Positions 49,200 through 62,500 of a stretch of 64,000 bases of DNA are shown here, piece after piece. The notes beneath the pieces are model-generated. The model had not been told where the DNA came from. It worked only from the letters and a program-made list of their open reading frames with translations, and ran no database searches. The stretch is from Aselliscus stoliczkanus (taxonomy: Eukaryota; Chordata; Mammalia; Chiroptera; Hipposideridae), in the NCBI GenBank assembly GCA_033961575.1, contig CM066730.1:133180023-133244022 (forward strand), given 5' to 3'. Both the position numbers and the translations under genes were made by a program. Every line of letters starts with the position of its first letter. Position 1 is the first letter of the stretch.

Positions 49200-50915
49200 A
49201 AACAAGAAATGAGGCTGATTGCAGCATTTATTACAACTCTAATAAATAGTTATTTGTACATATATTTATCATTGCCTGTCTCTTTCTAGCCTGTAATGGC
49301 ATAGGAGGGTTATGGCCTTATTCCTAATGATATTGACAGTGCTGGCACATAGTGTTTGATGGGTACTATTATATGGGATAGACACTTCACCTCTTTCCTC
49401 ACTGCATCCCCTGCTCAAGAACCTACTATGGCTCCCTTTTGTTTAATGCACCAAGTTCAGTTTCTCTGCCTGAATTTCAAGGCCTCGGTAACCTGGCCAC
49501 ATTTGGTCCGTTGGTCCCATTCATTTTCAACAAGGGCAATATCGCCCCCAAGGGGCAAATACTGGTTCTTAGAGGTCAAAAACAATCTTACTTTTTCAAT
49601 GTATATAGCACATAACCAGATGTATAGTACATAACCGATATCCAAAATGTCTGTAGTATTAAGATTTCATTAGAAGGGGGGTAATTAGGAAAAATGCCTT
49701 AAAAAGATTCCTGGGCAATCATGACAAAAAGGTTAAGAAACATTGATCTAGCCTTATTTCCCTCAAGAGAAAGAGCACTCGCAGCATCAAGGGTCAGGGA
49801 AATCACTTTGTCTTTCCCCCAGTTGTCAGTTTCCTCAGGAGTGAAATGAAAGAAGATCTGCCTGTCACCTCTAAGCCCCTTTTCAGCTCTGACAGTTGAT
49901 GGCGCCAAGAATGAAGCGCTCACCAAGATGAGTCATATGTAATCACCCAGAGCCTTTGTCCCTTTCATAAGTGAATTTCATTCCCACCCACTGGCCTTTA
50001 TTTACTCTTGTTGTTCTCCACCCCACGGACTCCCAGAACCTCTGTCTTCACCTCCTCCTCCCCTTCCTGAGGCTCCACCTCCTTCACTTGAAGCCTCCTC
50101 TCATAACAATCCCCCCCCCACCTCCAACCCAGGTAGTGCTGCCTACGGGTTATGAGCTATAATTGGAGTGTGGGTGGTTCCAAGGACCCCTAGGAGGGGA
50201 GAATTCTAGCTGGTCCCCAGCAGGGTCTTTGGCATAACCATTTGCTGAGTGAAGAATGAATGAATGAACGAATGAATGAATGAACAAACGAACTACATTT
50301 ATGTATCTCTCTTCTTTCTCCTTTTCACAATGTCCAAAGCAGTAAAAATCATAGGACAGGGAGGGTTGTCCCCCAAATTAGGGGAAGCAAACCAGGAGAC
50401 AAGGATGGGAGTGCAGGAAACACTGGTAGAGGATTGGAGAGGTGAGTTAGGGAAGTAACAGATAAAAATAAGGTTGTGATATTAAGCAAGTCACTACTAT
50501 AGACAACCTGAGCTTAGACTGGAGGATTCTAGGAACCCGAGGAGTCACCTCGCAAGTGAGGAAGGAGCTAGATAGAGTACTTGCTTGTCCACCAAACTTG
50601 GTAGACAGTGGTTGAGAGCTGTTTCCAGGGGGCATTAACTCCATGGTAGGTCCAGCCTGCAGAAGGTGAAGGCATAGTGGTCACTGGCATCTAGAGAATG
50701 CCCTCTGGCAAGGAGACCTATGTGCTGGCCGTTGATATCAGGTCAGAAACCAGGGAAGCAGTGAAGGCCAAGGGATATGGGCAGACACATACAGGATTTG
50801 CTCTAGGGATACAAGTGAGGGGTGAGAGAGAAAGGGTGCTGGAACCTTTTCCTTTCCATCTTCCCCAGGTCTTAAACAATTCATCCCAAACAGATAAAAG
50901 GACTGTTTTGCATCT
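49200..50915. other. No recognised gene
   Basis: Possible decayed L2 near 49280-49520 and a GAAT repeat at 50254; otherwise unassigned. Confidence 0.45.
50254..50285. repeat. (GAAT)n short tandem repeat
   Basis: Eight tetranucleotide units with an ACGA variant. Confidence 0.9.
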
Positions 50916-50929
50916 GTAAAACACCTTGC

Positions 50930-52229
50930 TTTTTTTTTTAATTTTTAAAAAATTTTTTTTCAATTACTGTTGACACACAATATTATATTAGTTTCAGGTA
51001 TACAAAAAAAATAGTGACTAGACATTTATATACCTCACAAAGTGATCATGCCAATTAGTTCATTACTCATGTGATACTGTACATAGTTATTACAATATTA
51101 TTGACTATATTCCCTATGCTGTATTTTACATCCCCGTGACTATTTTTTTTCAATTATTGGTGACATTCAGTATTATTTTATATTAGCTTTAGGTGTACAG
51201 CATAGTGGTTAAACATTTATATAATTTATGAAGCGATCTCCCCGATATACTACCACTTGAAACTATACATAGGTTTTACAATATTATTGACAATATTCCC
51301 CATACTGTATTTTATATCCCTGTGACTATTTTGTAACTATCAATTTGTGCTTCTTAATCTCTTCACCTTTTTCACCCAGCTCCCTGAACTTCTTCCCACC
51401 TACTAACCATCACTTTATTCTCCGTATCTATGAGTCTGTTTCTGTTTCTTCGTTTATTTTGTTCTTTAGATTCCACATATAAGTGAGATCATATGGTATT
51501 TGTCTTTCTCAGTCTGACTTATATCACTTACAATAATAACTTCTAGATTCACCCACGTTGCAAATGGTAAGATTTCATTCTTTTTTTATGGCAGAATAAT
51601 ATTCCATTGTATAAATCTACCACATTTCTTTATTCAATCATCTATTGATGGGCATTTCAGTTGCTTCCATATCTTGGCTACTGTGAATAGCACTGTAGTA
51701 AACACAGGGGTGCATATATCTTTTAAAATTAGTGCTTTAGATTTTTTTGGATAAATACACAGAAGTGGAATTGTTAGGTTATAAGGTAGTTCTATTTTTA
51801 ATTTTTTGAGGAGCCTCCAAACCATTTTCCACAGTGGTTGCACCAATTTTTAATCCCACCAATGGTGTACAAGGGTTCCTTTTTCTCTACATCCTCACCA
51901 ACACTTGCTGTTTTTTTATTTATTGATGATGGCAATTCTGACAGATGTGAGATAGTATCTCATTGTGGCTTTAATTTGCATTTCTCTGATGATTAGTGAC
52001 ATCGGGCATCTTTTTATATATCTATTGGCCATCTGTATGTCCCTTTTGGAGAAATGTCAGTTCAGGTCCTCTGCCTATTTTTAATTGGATTATTTGTTTT
52101 TTTTGATGTTGAGTTGTATGAGTTCTTTATAAATTTTGGATATTAAGCAGTTATTATGTGTATCATGGGTGAATATCTTCTTTCATTTAGTAGGATGTCT
52201 TTTCGTTTTGTTGATGGTTTCCTTTGCTG
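50930..52229 (-). mobile_element. 5'-truncated L1 with duplicated 3' UTR segment
   Basis: A poly-T at 50930 marks the 3' tail of a minus-strand L1. The ORF2 C-terminus is at 51846-51634 (remnants of LPYNLTIPLLCIYPKKSK). A perfect 12-base TSD, aaaacaccttgc, lies at 50918-50929 and 52230-52241. The 3' UTR contains two tandem versions of a block of about 190 bases (50945-51145 and 51150-51330), each with caattaNtg and 'tattattgac(t/a)atattccc(t/c)at'. Confidence 0.88.
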
Positions 52230-52764
52230 AAAACACCTTGCCTTTTTTAAAGTTCTTTTTTCATCTTTCTATCACATCAGCCCTGAGGAGATACCCCTTT
52301 GATGTTGCACAACTCCAGGGTGGGATCCAATGTCCACCCCTGGCTGGGGTTCCTAGAGTTATGGAATGTCCGGCCTGAGAGACAGGGAGGGCAGGAGTGC
52401 TGGTGGTGGTAGTGCTATTACTCCATCTCCCTTTGATAAAGAGACCTTAAACACCCTTTAATCAGGGGTAGAATGAATGAGGAGATAAGCACTCAGGCAG
52501 AGGCCAGAGCTTTTTCATCGCTCCAGGAGGTGGTGTGTTTAGGGTGTTGTGGTCTAGTTACTGACTGGTCTGTTCTCTACTCCTCTGGCTCCTTTCTGTC
52601 TGGTAGAACTGACCACACCTGAACCACTCCTGTCCCCAGGCCGCCCTTGTCCCCTTGTGCAACTCCATGAACACAGCCAGAGGCAAGGAAACAGCTGTGC
52701 TTGGCAAGGGGCCCTCTGACACTCCATCCCACTTGGAATTAGGAAGAAAAGGCCCTGAGCTTTA

Positions 52765-52950
52765 GACTACTCTGCCACTAACTTCCTGTAAGGCTGCGTC
52801 CAAGTCATTTAGCCTCTCGACCCTCATTTGCCTTGTTCATGAAGTGGTTCAAGTCTCCTGTTGACACTGAGAGATAAGCTGGGAGAAAGTGTTTTGTCAG
52901 ACTGTAAAGTGCTGTAAAAATACAAGATAATATCACTGTTGTCATTAATA
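52765..52950 (+). repeat. MIR
   Basis: 'actctgccactaacttcctg' and 'aagtcatttagcctctcgac' in plus MIR order. Confidence 0.6.
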
Positions 52951-53231
52951 ATGTCTCCTTTCTCTGAACCCCTAATGTGTTTGTGTCAGAACCACACAAT
53001 AGCACTTACACTTTCTCCCATCTTGCATTTCAAACAACTTGACGTTGCCTGCAGATGTCATGTTCTTTCTTGTCTCCATGCCCATGTCTCTCTGCCTCTG
53101 CTCATGCTGACTCCTGCTTACCTCCTACTCACCCTTCAGGGCTCTGCTGGGTGCCCGTGGTTCCCTGGGCTCCCCTCTGTTGCTTGCTGCCATCTTTGCC
53201 TCACCCACCAAAGTGGAAATTCTGGCAGAGC

Positions 53232-53632
53232 AGGGGGACTGTATTAATCAGCTAGGGCTGCCATAACAAAATACATTCCGAGTGGGTTAAACTACAGAAA
53301 TTTATTTTCTCAAAATTCTGGAGGCTGGAAATCCAAGATCAAGGTGTCAGTAGAGCTGGTTTCTTCTGAGGCCTCTCTCTTTGGCTTGCAGATGGCCACC
53401 TCTTATGTCTTCACATGGTCGTCCATATGTTTATTGTGTGTGGGTCCTAACTTCTTCTTCATGGAAGGACACTGGTCATATTGTATTAGGGCATAACCGA
53501 AGGACTCCATTTTAACTGAATTACCTTTTTAAAGACCTTATCTCCAAATATGGTTACATTCTGAGGCACTAGGGGCTAGGCTTTTAATATATGAATTTGG
53601 GGGGGGGGACACAATCCAACCCATAACTGGTA
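53232..53632 (+). repeat. MaLR-like LTR repeat, copy 1
   Basis: Begins tgtattaatcagctagggct and ends acaatccaacccataac. It is a widely known ancient mammalian sequence with 'ccataacaaaatac' and 'ttatctccaaatatggt'. I treat it as an old LTR-type repeat; the family name is uncertain. Confidence 0.55.
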
Positions 53633-54500
53633 CCTTGCTTTTATGTCCCTATAATTCTGGGTTGACACACAGAATGTGTGCAGTAAGCGCTTCTTGAGTC
53701 AATGAATGAAGAAATGAACAAATATGAGTTATATATGTTTTCTCACTCAGAGCAGAAGCTACTTGAAGACAATGAAAGCACAATAGACTTGGAATTGGAG
53801 GACCTGGATTATTGTTTACTCCCTGTTAGTATAGAAGGAGAACCTTTTAGCAACAGCATGGAAAGATGCCCCTTAACCTAGATCTAACATGCCTGTTCCT
53901 CTCCTAAAGCCAGTAGAGATTCAGAGCATTTATTTTTCACAACGCCTAGAGCACTTGCCAAATTCCAGGCTCCTACGATTTCAACCTAAGAAAATACCAT
54001 TTGCTGCTCAAAAATTTATTGTTGGCCTCCCTTTGCCTGCTACATTCTCTTCAAGTGAGAAACCATATTTTCTTGCAGGGTCGCAGTTCTTCCATACCCA
54101 CTTAGTAATTGCTGGAGAATCTATTGTTTTTACTATTGTAGCTTGATTTAGTCATTAGTGTTGATTCAGCCTAAATGTTTCAGACACATGAATGACAACA
54201 TTTTGGGATTGGAAGGAGCTTTAGAAATCATGGACGTTGGGCTTTAGACCTAAGTCTGAATCCTGTCTCCTAGGACAAACTAAGCTTTCCTCATCTGTCA
54301 AATGACAAAAGTGATATTACACAGACTTATTCTGAGTCCTAACTAGGAAAATGAGGGCCTTGGACTTAAGAGGACTGATATAGTGTTAGTTTTCTTCCTC
54401 TCTTCATTTTACAGATGAGTAAATCAATGCCCAGATGAGTAGAAAGCCCTGAGCAATATCAAATAACCAATCTTTGAAAGCTGAGTTTGAACCCTGATGT

Positions 54501-54882
54501 CTTTTAAAAAAAAATTAATTAATTTTATTGTGGTAAGAACACAACATGAGATCTAAGTGTACAATATATTATTGTTAATGATAGGTACAGTGTTGTACAG
54601 CAGATCTCTAGAACTTATTCATCTTGCTTAACTGAAACTTTATGCTTGTTAACTAGCAACATCTTATTTCCCTCTCCCCCACCCCTGGCAACCATCATTC
54701 CACTCTTTGATTCTATGAATTTGATTGTTTTAGATACTCCATATAAGTGGAATCGTGCAGTACTTGTCATTCTGTAATGGACTTATTTCTCTTAGCATGA
54801 CATCCTCATGATTCATCCATGTTGTCACATATTACAGGATTCCCTTCTTTTTAAAAGCTGAATAGTATTCCATTGGATGTAT
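54501..54882 (-). mobile_element. 5'-truncated L1 fragment
   Basis: Minus-strand L1 3' UTR and ORF2 end, with a poly-T/A-rich junction at 54501 and a 9-base TSD, ccctgatgt, at 54492-54500 and 54883-54891. Confidence 0.8.
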
Positions 54883-55383
54883 CCCTGATGTTTTGATTTC
54901 AGGTCCAAAATTATTTCTTTTGCCTCCATGCTGGATTTATAAAAATCTCTTAACGACCCACTAAGGAAGTAATTATTTTTAGACAATAAGCAGTTATCTC
55001 AGCTGGAGAGTCACCAAGTAAAAATCAGCAAACATTTGAAAAAGGAATTCACAAGCTTTTTATAAGAGGCTGGCTTCCAACAGTAGGGGATCTAGTGGAC
55101 AGTAAAGACAGCTTCCCCTGGAATGCTCTGCCATCCAGGCCAGTCTGGCCGGTGATGGAAGTTTAAAATCAAGGCCTAAGGGTGAAATAAGGCAAAATGC
55201 ATTTCCCTATAGTACACTCACTTATTCACTCCTGCCCTCAGCATTATTCTCTAGATGTTTCTGGAATTGTAGGCAGAGGATTTGTGCCTCGACTTGAGGA
55301 AAGCAGCCTCACTAGATTTTCAGCCTCTTTTCAATTCATCCTGTTGACATCAGAATTATCTTTCTAGAACACAGATCTGACCT

Positions 55384-55451
55384 TGTACTTCATCTTGTAG
55401 TACAAGATGAAGTACACAGACTTTTCTACAAGATGAAGTACACAGACTTTT
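55384..55451. repeat. Perfect hairpin joined to a direct repeat
   Basis: tgtacttcatcttgta (55384-55399) and its exact reverse complement (55401-55416) are separated by one base. The unit beginning tacaagatgaagtacacaga then occurs twice in direct orientation (55401-55425 and 55427-55451), identical. Confidence 0.9.
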
Positions 55452-55504
55452 TAACACAGGAAAAACAAGAGTATGTTTTTAAAGGCATGCACACACCTGG
55501 CCAG

Positions 55505-55890
55505 ATCATATGTGTATGAGTTTACAAGGGCTGCCATAACAAAATGCCACAGGCTGGGTGGCTTAAACAACAGAAACTTATTTTCTCATGGTTCTGGAGA
55601 TTGGAAGTCAGTTTCTCCTGAGCTCTCTCTCCTTGGTTTGCAGATAGCTGCCTTCTAGCTATGTCCTCGCATGGTCTTCTGTGCAGGCATGCCCCTGGTA
55701 TCTCTGTGGGTGTTCTATTTCCTCTCCTTATAAGGCCACCAGTCAGATTGGTTGAGGGCTCACTCTAATGGCCTATTTTAAATTAATCACATTTAAAAAA
55801 TGCCCTATCTCCAAATACAGTCACAATCTGAGGTACTAGGAGTTAGGGCTCCAATATATAAATTTGGGAGGGACACAATTCAGTCCAGTA
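55505..55890 (+). repeat. MaLR-like LTR repeat, copy 2
   Basis: The same family as 53232-53632, about 2.3 kb away and in the same orientation. It shares gggctgccataacaaaat, 'ctatctccaaatacagt' and 'gggacacaattcagtcc'. Confidence 0.55.
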
Positions 55891-56479
55891 CAATATGTGG
55901 GCATTAGATGTATTTTAAAACTACACATTCTAGAGAGAGTTTGTTGAAGAGGTATTATAAATTAAATTATTTGGTTAATTTTATATTTCAGATTCAAAGT
56001 TCTCTTTGATGGGAAGACCAAGAATTTGGAATTACTAAAAGTATAACTGGGTTGAGATGGACACTAAGAACTGCCACAGTAGAACTCCCAGAATTATGGC
56101 TGCTGCTAGGTCCCAATCAACAGGTTCATTCTCAATAAGATTCTATCTTATATAACTTTGTATCCCCAGTCCCACAGCCTACAAGTATTCCATCACTGTT
56201 TTTTTTTAATGCAACGAAACCAATTATCCCAAAACCCTGTCCCTTCCACATCCTAGTTTTCAGTCTCAATAAGCATCAATAAGATTCTCTTTCCAAGCAT
56301 ATCTCTTACTCTTGCATCTTTACACATGGTGTTGTCTCATCCTTGGCTGGCAACATAGTCATTGAATCCTAGTGTATATATATATTGCAGATAAACATGC
56401 CCTCCTTTATTCCCCCATTGTACCATATATGTCTTACTACTTAGTAGATATCAAATGTCTTTTAAAGGTTAGTTTTCCT

Positions 56480-56570
56480 GTCTCCCTCACTAGACTTTAT
56501 ACTCCTTGAGGGCAAAACAAAAAAAAAAATGTTCAGTCACACAGTAGGTACTTAGTAAATGTTGGCCAGA
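56480..56570 (+). repeat. L2 3' end fragment
   Basis: 'actttatactccttgagggc' and 'gtaggtacttagtaaatgtt', with an A run between them. Confidence 0.45.
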
Positions 56571-58879
56571 TTAGTCGGTCTGTAATTCTGCTTGGTGGCA
56601 TGGGTTGTGGTCATACAAATGGATGGACACAAGAAGTGAGTTTGCCTTAGCTCTGTGTTTTTTTCTAGAACATCCACAAGTCCAGCCTGACTCCAAGCCA
56701 AATAGAGGAAAGGGGTCCTTTCATGATGAAGTCCCAGGACCCTCAGATCTACCCTCAAAGGGTGCTCAACACGAAACTCAGCTTTGGAAGTTGACTACTC
56801 CAGTCCCGCAGCCCACTCTCCTCACTCTAAGCCACTCTGCCATTTGACACTAGTACTGGGAACCTCTCAGCCCAGGGCTCGGGCTGCAGTAAAGAATGAA
56901 CAAGAATGGTCTGTCTTTGAGAAATGTATTTGGTACATTTGTATTTGAGACATTTGGTAAATGGAGTGGGTAGCAGAGGGAGACTGTTATGTACATGACT
57001 GGAAGAGAAAACACTAAATTGCTACTAATTGTCTCTAGGAGGTGATATTCTGAGTGATTTTTACTTTACTCTGTAGAATATATTGCATTACCTAAATTTT
57101 TTCAAAGAGCATGTTTGACTTGTATTGTAGAATTGAAAGTAAAGATACACATTATGACTAGAGTAAAGCCCCATCATTGCATCCTAGGTGGGATCCATAA
57201 AATTCAACTGTGTTAACTGTGGGGCCTTGGTATAGTGAGGTTACTGAAATGACCAGGGCAAACCAGAGCAGGCAGCAGGAGGTATTTGGGGGGCATCCAA
57301 ATCTGCCCCTGTCCTGGATGTGGTCTGGCACTTCCTTCTGGGGGTGCACAACAACAGCAATTCATAGACTATTCTAATTAGCTGACCCTCATATCATCAA
57401 ACCAATATTAGGAACACTGGGCACTCTGTGCAAAATGGAGCTTTCTCTCTTCCTATGCACACCTTCTCCGAGGAAAGATGGGGAGACGTTTCGGGAAGTG
57501 GCAGACAGAGTCAATCGCCTCACGCCTGAATTTGTGTTATGGGGGAGGGCCATTACCTTGATGGCCCACAAAGAGGCATCACACGGATCTCCCTTCATGG
57601 AAGAATTTGCTGCTTGGCTGCAAAGAGTGAGGGTTGGCTGACAGCTTCCAGTTCTCAGCATCTTCAGGGTCTTTTGTCAGCAGCCCCCAGCAAATGACTA
57701 AGCATGGTGAGGGAAGTTGTTGAGCCTTGCTGTTTTTGCTCAATGTGGGACTCTCCTAACAGGCAATCTTTGTTCCAGAGCTTCCCAGTGGGTCATCCAA
57801 GAATTTTTAAAGATCTATGTCAGTGTCTGAGGCTCTTTCTGCACAATCCCACTTCTTCCCTCTCCTTTATCTTTTATGTGTTTATCTCCAACAAACCTGT
57901 TACCCTCATAACTCTAGCTTAGTGGACTCTACTGATAGAGTTTTGCACGCCCGTGAGCGCGCGCACACACACACACACAGATTTATGGGTAAAGGACCCA
58001 TGAGTGTGACGTGTGACTAGTACCTAAGCCATCCAAGCAGCACGGAAGGACCTTCTCATTTAACTAACATACGCTAAGTACCTACTCTGTGCAGAAACAT
58101 CGTTTGTGTACTTAACAAAGCCCTGTCTAATGAGGGAAATGGGAAGATAGATCAGCAAAATATATTGTGCTATCTTTGTGCATACGAGCATACCTCTAAT
58201 TGGTTAAGTACATGAAAATCTCTAATGGGCTCCCAATGTTCTCACCCTACGGTTTTTTTTAGTTGAGTAAACACTCCTTTTGCAATCTTGTTTATTATTT
58301 TGCTTTGCAAAGCCTTTTGCTACAGACACAATGCAGTTAAACTCGAATACACATCCAATTGGGAAATTCTAATACATTCTAAATTGGGGATTTGAATTCA
58401 TGAGCTCCTAAATAACAGTTGATTATTATATTGTCCTTAGTATTCCAGTTGCTGGTGTTTTGTTGGTTTGGGGCCCTGCAATGACTGGTGCTCAGCAGAT
58501 CTAATAATGACAGTAATAACCGAAGTACAAAAATAATAAGACTGAAGCCATAGTCACATTAAAGCCGATAATAATAACAAGCTGCTACCCATACATTAAT
58601 GCCTTAGCTCACTAATTGTACCTGTAACCTAAGAAACCAAGCAAGCTACTGCTGAGAGTAGAACCAACAACACAACAGAGGAGCGGATACTCTGCAGCAT
58701 CACAGTGGGATTTTCTCTGTTCAAAGAAACTCTAACCGGATTTATTGCCCACCCTCAGGGAGTTCACAGCAAGGTGGAAGTTGGGCCGCATATTAGTTTT
58801 CTGAGTCAATCACTTATAATGGGGCCTGAATTTTATCTTTGATGCAGAAGTATCCAAATATACCATCTTCTGGCAGCAA

Positions 58880-58962
58880 TATATTATTATATATTATATT
58901 ATTATTATGTACATTATATATAATATATATATATTTATATATAATTATATATATTATATAGA
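58880..58962. repeat. AT-rich low-complexity tract
   Basis: An imperfect ATT/AT repeat, almost free of G and C, able to form hairpins or cruciforms. Confidence 0.9.
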
Positions 58963-59214
58963 GGGTGGACTCCCTGCCACCAGCTTGATTCCCCCTGCTC
59001 ATCCTGCACACCATCAAGCCTTCTGAGGTTGCTTTCCTTTGTGCCACTCTGCATGCCTATATGCCCGTGTCCTCCACTCACCCCTTCAGTCACCATAGCA
59101 GGACCACATACTAGGCTGTTGTAGGTTATAAACTCCTACTGACTGTATAAGAATGACAAAAGCAGGTACAGGGCAGCACAAACAGGAGTCAACTAAAGAA
59201 CTCCCCTAAATCAA

Positions 59215-60060
59215 TAATAAAACAGGCAACCCAGTTTTTAAAAATGGAGAGAAGCCTTGATTTCAAAACAGAAATTTCAAAAAAGATACTGAATCCCTAG
59301 TAAGCACACAAAACAGTATTCATTGGTGTTCATGTAAATCCATGTGAATGCCTCATGATTCACCAGGGAAATTCAAATGAAAATCATGAGACACCACTTC
59401 TTACCAACCAGAATGTCGAAATTCTAAAGGAATGAGAAAATTTCAAGCGTCCGCAATGATGTGGAGCACCTGGAACTTATATGTGTATATACACTGCTCG
59501 TGGGAGTATAAGATCGCAAATCACTTTAGAAAACTGGCAGCTTATGGTAAAGAATATCCCCACCTTCTAGCCCAGGAATTCCACTTCTAAGCATGTACCC
59601 AAGCGAATGAAGATATAGGCACACAAACGACTTATACAAGGATGTTCATAGCATCTTTATTCATAATAGTGAAATCTGGAAACAATACAAAGCGATGCTT
59701 TCGTATATAAAAACATAACAAGAATAAGAAGAAACTACGGATATACATATTAATATTGATGAATCTCAAAAATATATCGAGCAAGACACAAATTAGTAAA
59801 TATTGTCTGATTCCACTTATAAATTTCATATGAAATTCAAAAACAGAACTACCGTTAATCTATGGTGATAAATATCAACATCTGTTATCTGGGATAGGGT
59901 GGGACAAATTGACAAGAAAGGGGTACTTTCTGGGTAATGGAAAAGTTCTCTATCCTAACTAGAGTGATGGTTACAAGAGGGTAAGCAATTGTCAAAACTC
60001 ATTGAACTGTACACCTAAGATCTGTGCGATTCATTATATACAAATTATACTTTTTAAAAA
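59215..60060 (+). mobile_element. Older L1 fragment
   Basis: Decayed ORF2 C-terminus (words such as FHLLAQEFHF out of frame), then 3' UTR with 'gaactgtacacctaagatct' and an A/T-rich end. No TSD was identified. Confidence 0.7.
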
Positions 60061-60354
60061 TCCTAATGCTTAGGCCACAATATAGTCCAATCAAATCAGA
60101 GTCTCTGTAGGTAGAATCTGGGCACCAGTAATTTTTAAAAGCTCCCCAGCAGTGGCTTCACCTTCTACAACTGAAAACACCACCATGGTGTTTCCATTAG
60201 AAAAAATAAAAAATAAAAAAATAAAAAAATAATAAACTTTCTGTATCTGTTAAAGGAACCAACTCAAACCAGAGCTAAGTTAAAATAAGATAATTACTTT
60301 TTCTCCCACTCCATTCATATTTTTTAATGGACCATCATTGACAATGTAAAAAGA

Positions 60355-60600
60355 AGGGAACTAACATTTACACAGCACCCACCATGTGCCAGGCACTATA
60401 CTCTGCACTTTATACTCATTACCTAATCTTTGGAACAATCCTTTTGGTAATTATTATCTCCATTTTAGAATAGAAATCTTGAGAGTCAAAAAAACAGGTA
60501 ATGTGCCCAAATTTTTTTGAAAAATGCATAACAGAGAATAAAACTCAAGTGTGTTTGACTTGCAAGGTTTCAGATTATACTCACACAGCCACTTTTTAGA
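60355..60600 (-). repeat. MIR
   Basis: 'ccaccatgtgccaggcacta', 'attattatctccattttaga' and 'aacaggtaatgtgcccaaat' in reverse order. Confidence 0.65.
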
Positions 60601-61019
60601 AAATCTGACACAGTTATTCGAAAAAACTACATTGAAAAATCAAGCCTCGATTCTTAATTGCTAGAGGGCATTAGCTTTCGAATTGTTTGTTTTGTGAAAA
60701 TCATACCTTTAAGATTGGAGATTTCTTGTCCTACCACACATAAAGAGTGTTGTGATTTGACAAGCAATATGTGGCTTTCACCACTGTGAGTCCTAGATTT
60801 CATATCTTAGCTGACCATTGTGGGGCAGACTATTTTCTCATAGAAACAGCATTATCATTGGTGGTTACATTCCTGAGCTATGTCCTCAGCATCAAATACA
60901 TCAAAGGAAAAAGCAGTGATTAAAAACAAATATGTACCTTTACAATCATTTTGAACAAACTGTGCTTTCTGCCATATAAAGGATCATGATCTTTCCAAAG
61001 AACCTAGAATACCAAAACA

Positions 61020-62500
61020 ATTTTGAAAAATAAATACAAAGTCAGAGAGGATTCTGTTTGCTTTTCAAAGTTACTACAAAGCTACAATAATCAAGAGACA
61101 ATACAGATTTAGATGATGAAAGTAACAGAGTGTCACATACCTGGTCAACTGATTTTCAAAAAACGGTGCTACATAATTCAATGGAGAAAGAACAGTCCTT
61201 TCAACAATAGGTGCAGGGACAATTGGATAAACAACAAAAAGATGAAACTGGACCCTTACCTGACACCACACACTTACATAACAACTTAAAGAAAACATAG
61301 GATGGAATCTTGGCAGCCTGGGATTAGACGAAGAATTCTTATATATGACACAAAAAGTATGAACAATCAAAAACAAAATCAACAAATTGAACTTTATCAA
61401 AATTAAAAATTTTGCTCTTCAAAAAACACAATTAAGAAAGTAAAAATGTTTACAAAACATATATCTGATAAAGGACTTGAATCCAGAATATATCAAGAAA
61501 TTTTATAATTCAACAATATGTTAAACAGCTCTGTAGTTGGATAATCATGACATCAAAGAAGAAATATAAATGGCAAATAAGAACATGAAAAAATACTTAA
61601 TATCATTAGGCATCAGAGAAATGCAATTTAAAACCAAAATGAGATACCATTACACACCTACTAGAATGGCTAAATCAAAAAGACTAAATATTAGTGAGGA
61701 CATGGAGAAACATACATTGTTAATGGAAATGCAAAATGGGACAGCCACTTTGGAAAATTATTTGGCACTTTTAGAAAAGTTAAACATACATTTATCAATT
61801 GACTTAGCAATCAAACCCCTAAGTATCTACCCAAGAGAACTGTCCATCTATACAAGGACTTGTATACAAATATTCATAATAGTATTATTCATAATAACCC
61901 ACAAATTAGAAATAGTGTCTATCAACTGTGAATCAATAAACAAAATGTTGTGTATCTATAGAGTAAAATATTACTCACAATAAAAGCATTATACTAAATG
62001 GAAGGAGGCTGACACAAAAGACTGCATATTGTATGATCCCATTCATATAGAAATTCTACAAAAGGGGGAGGCCAGTTAGCTCAGTTGGTTCGAGCACAAT
62101 GCTCATAACACCAAGGTTGCCAGTTCGATCCCCACATGGGCCACTGAGATGCACCCTCCACAACTAGATTGAAACAATTATTTGACTTGGAGCTGATGGG
62201 TCCTGGAAAAACACATTGTTTCTCAATAAAAAACAGAAAATTAGAAAACAAACAAAAAAATTCTACAAAAGGCAAAACTGTGGAGACAGAAAGATCATTG
62301 GTTGCCTAGGGCTGGGAGTGATAACAGAGGTAGATTGCAAACAGGCATCAGGGATCATTTTGTAGTGATGAAAGTGTTCCAAAACTGAATTATGTTGACG
62401 ATTGTATAATGGTACAATCTCAACCAAAATTCAACAAAGTTTACACTTAAAATGGGTGAATTTCATGGTATCTAAATTAAACCTCAATACAAAACAAAAC
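61020..62500 (+). mobile_element. Older L1, ORF2 part and 3' UTR, split by a SINE
   Basis: The open stretch at 61570-61983 encodes a diverged ORF2 end (remnants of SLGIREMQ, MRYHYTPTRMAKSK). Upstream, 61074-61450 still reads as degraded reverse-transcriptase-domain sequence. The element ends at 'ggtatctaaattaaacctca' near 62490. The SINE at 62066-62257 is a later insertion. Confidence 0.78.
62066..62257 (+). mobile_element. SINE with tRNA-Ile-like head
   Basis: The first ~74 bases (62070-62143) strongly resemble a tRNA-Ile, with an A box (tagctcagttggttcgagca) and a B box (ggttgccagttcgatcc). A tRNA-unrelated body and an A-rich tail follow. A 15-base TSD, aaattctacaaaagg, lies at 62051-62065 and 62258-62272. 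The A-rich tail and TSD show it is a retroposon, not a tRNA gene. Confidence 0.88.

Larger units (their letters stand above)
55895..59210. other. No recognised gene
   Basis: Holds an L2 end (56480), a short (CA)n patch at 57960-57980 and an AT tract (58880). The 68-codon open frame at 57435-57641 is not recognised. Confidence 0.45.

Noticed and set aside
57435..57641. 68-codon open frame
   Set aside because: Length is within chance expectation and no domain or neighbour supports it.
62070..62143. Possible tRNA-Ile gene
   Set aside because: It is followed by a SINE body and A-rich tail and flanked by a target-site duplication, so it is a retroposed SINE head.
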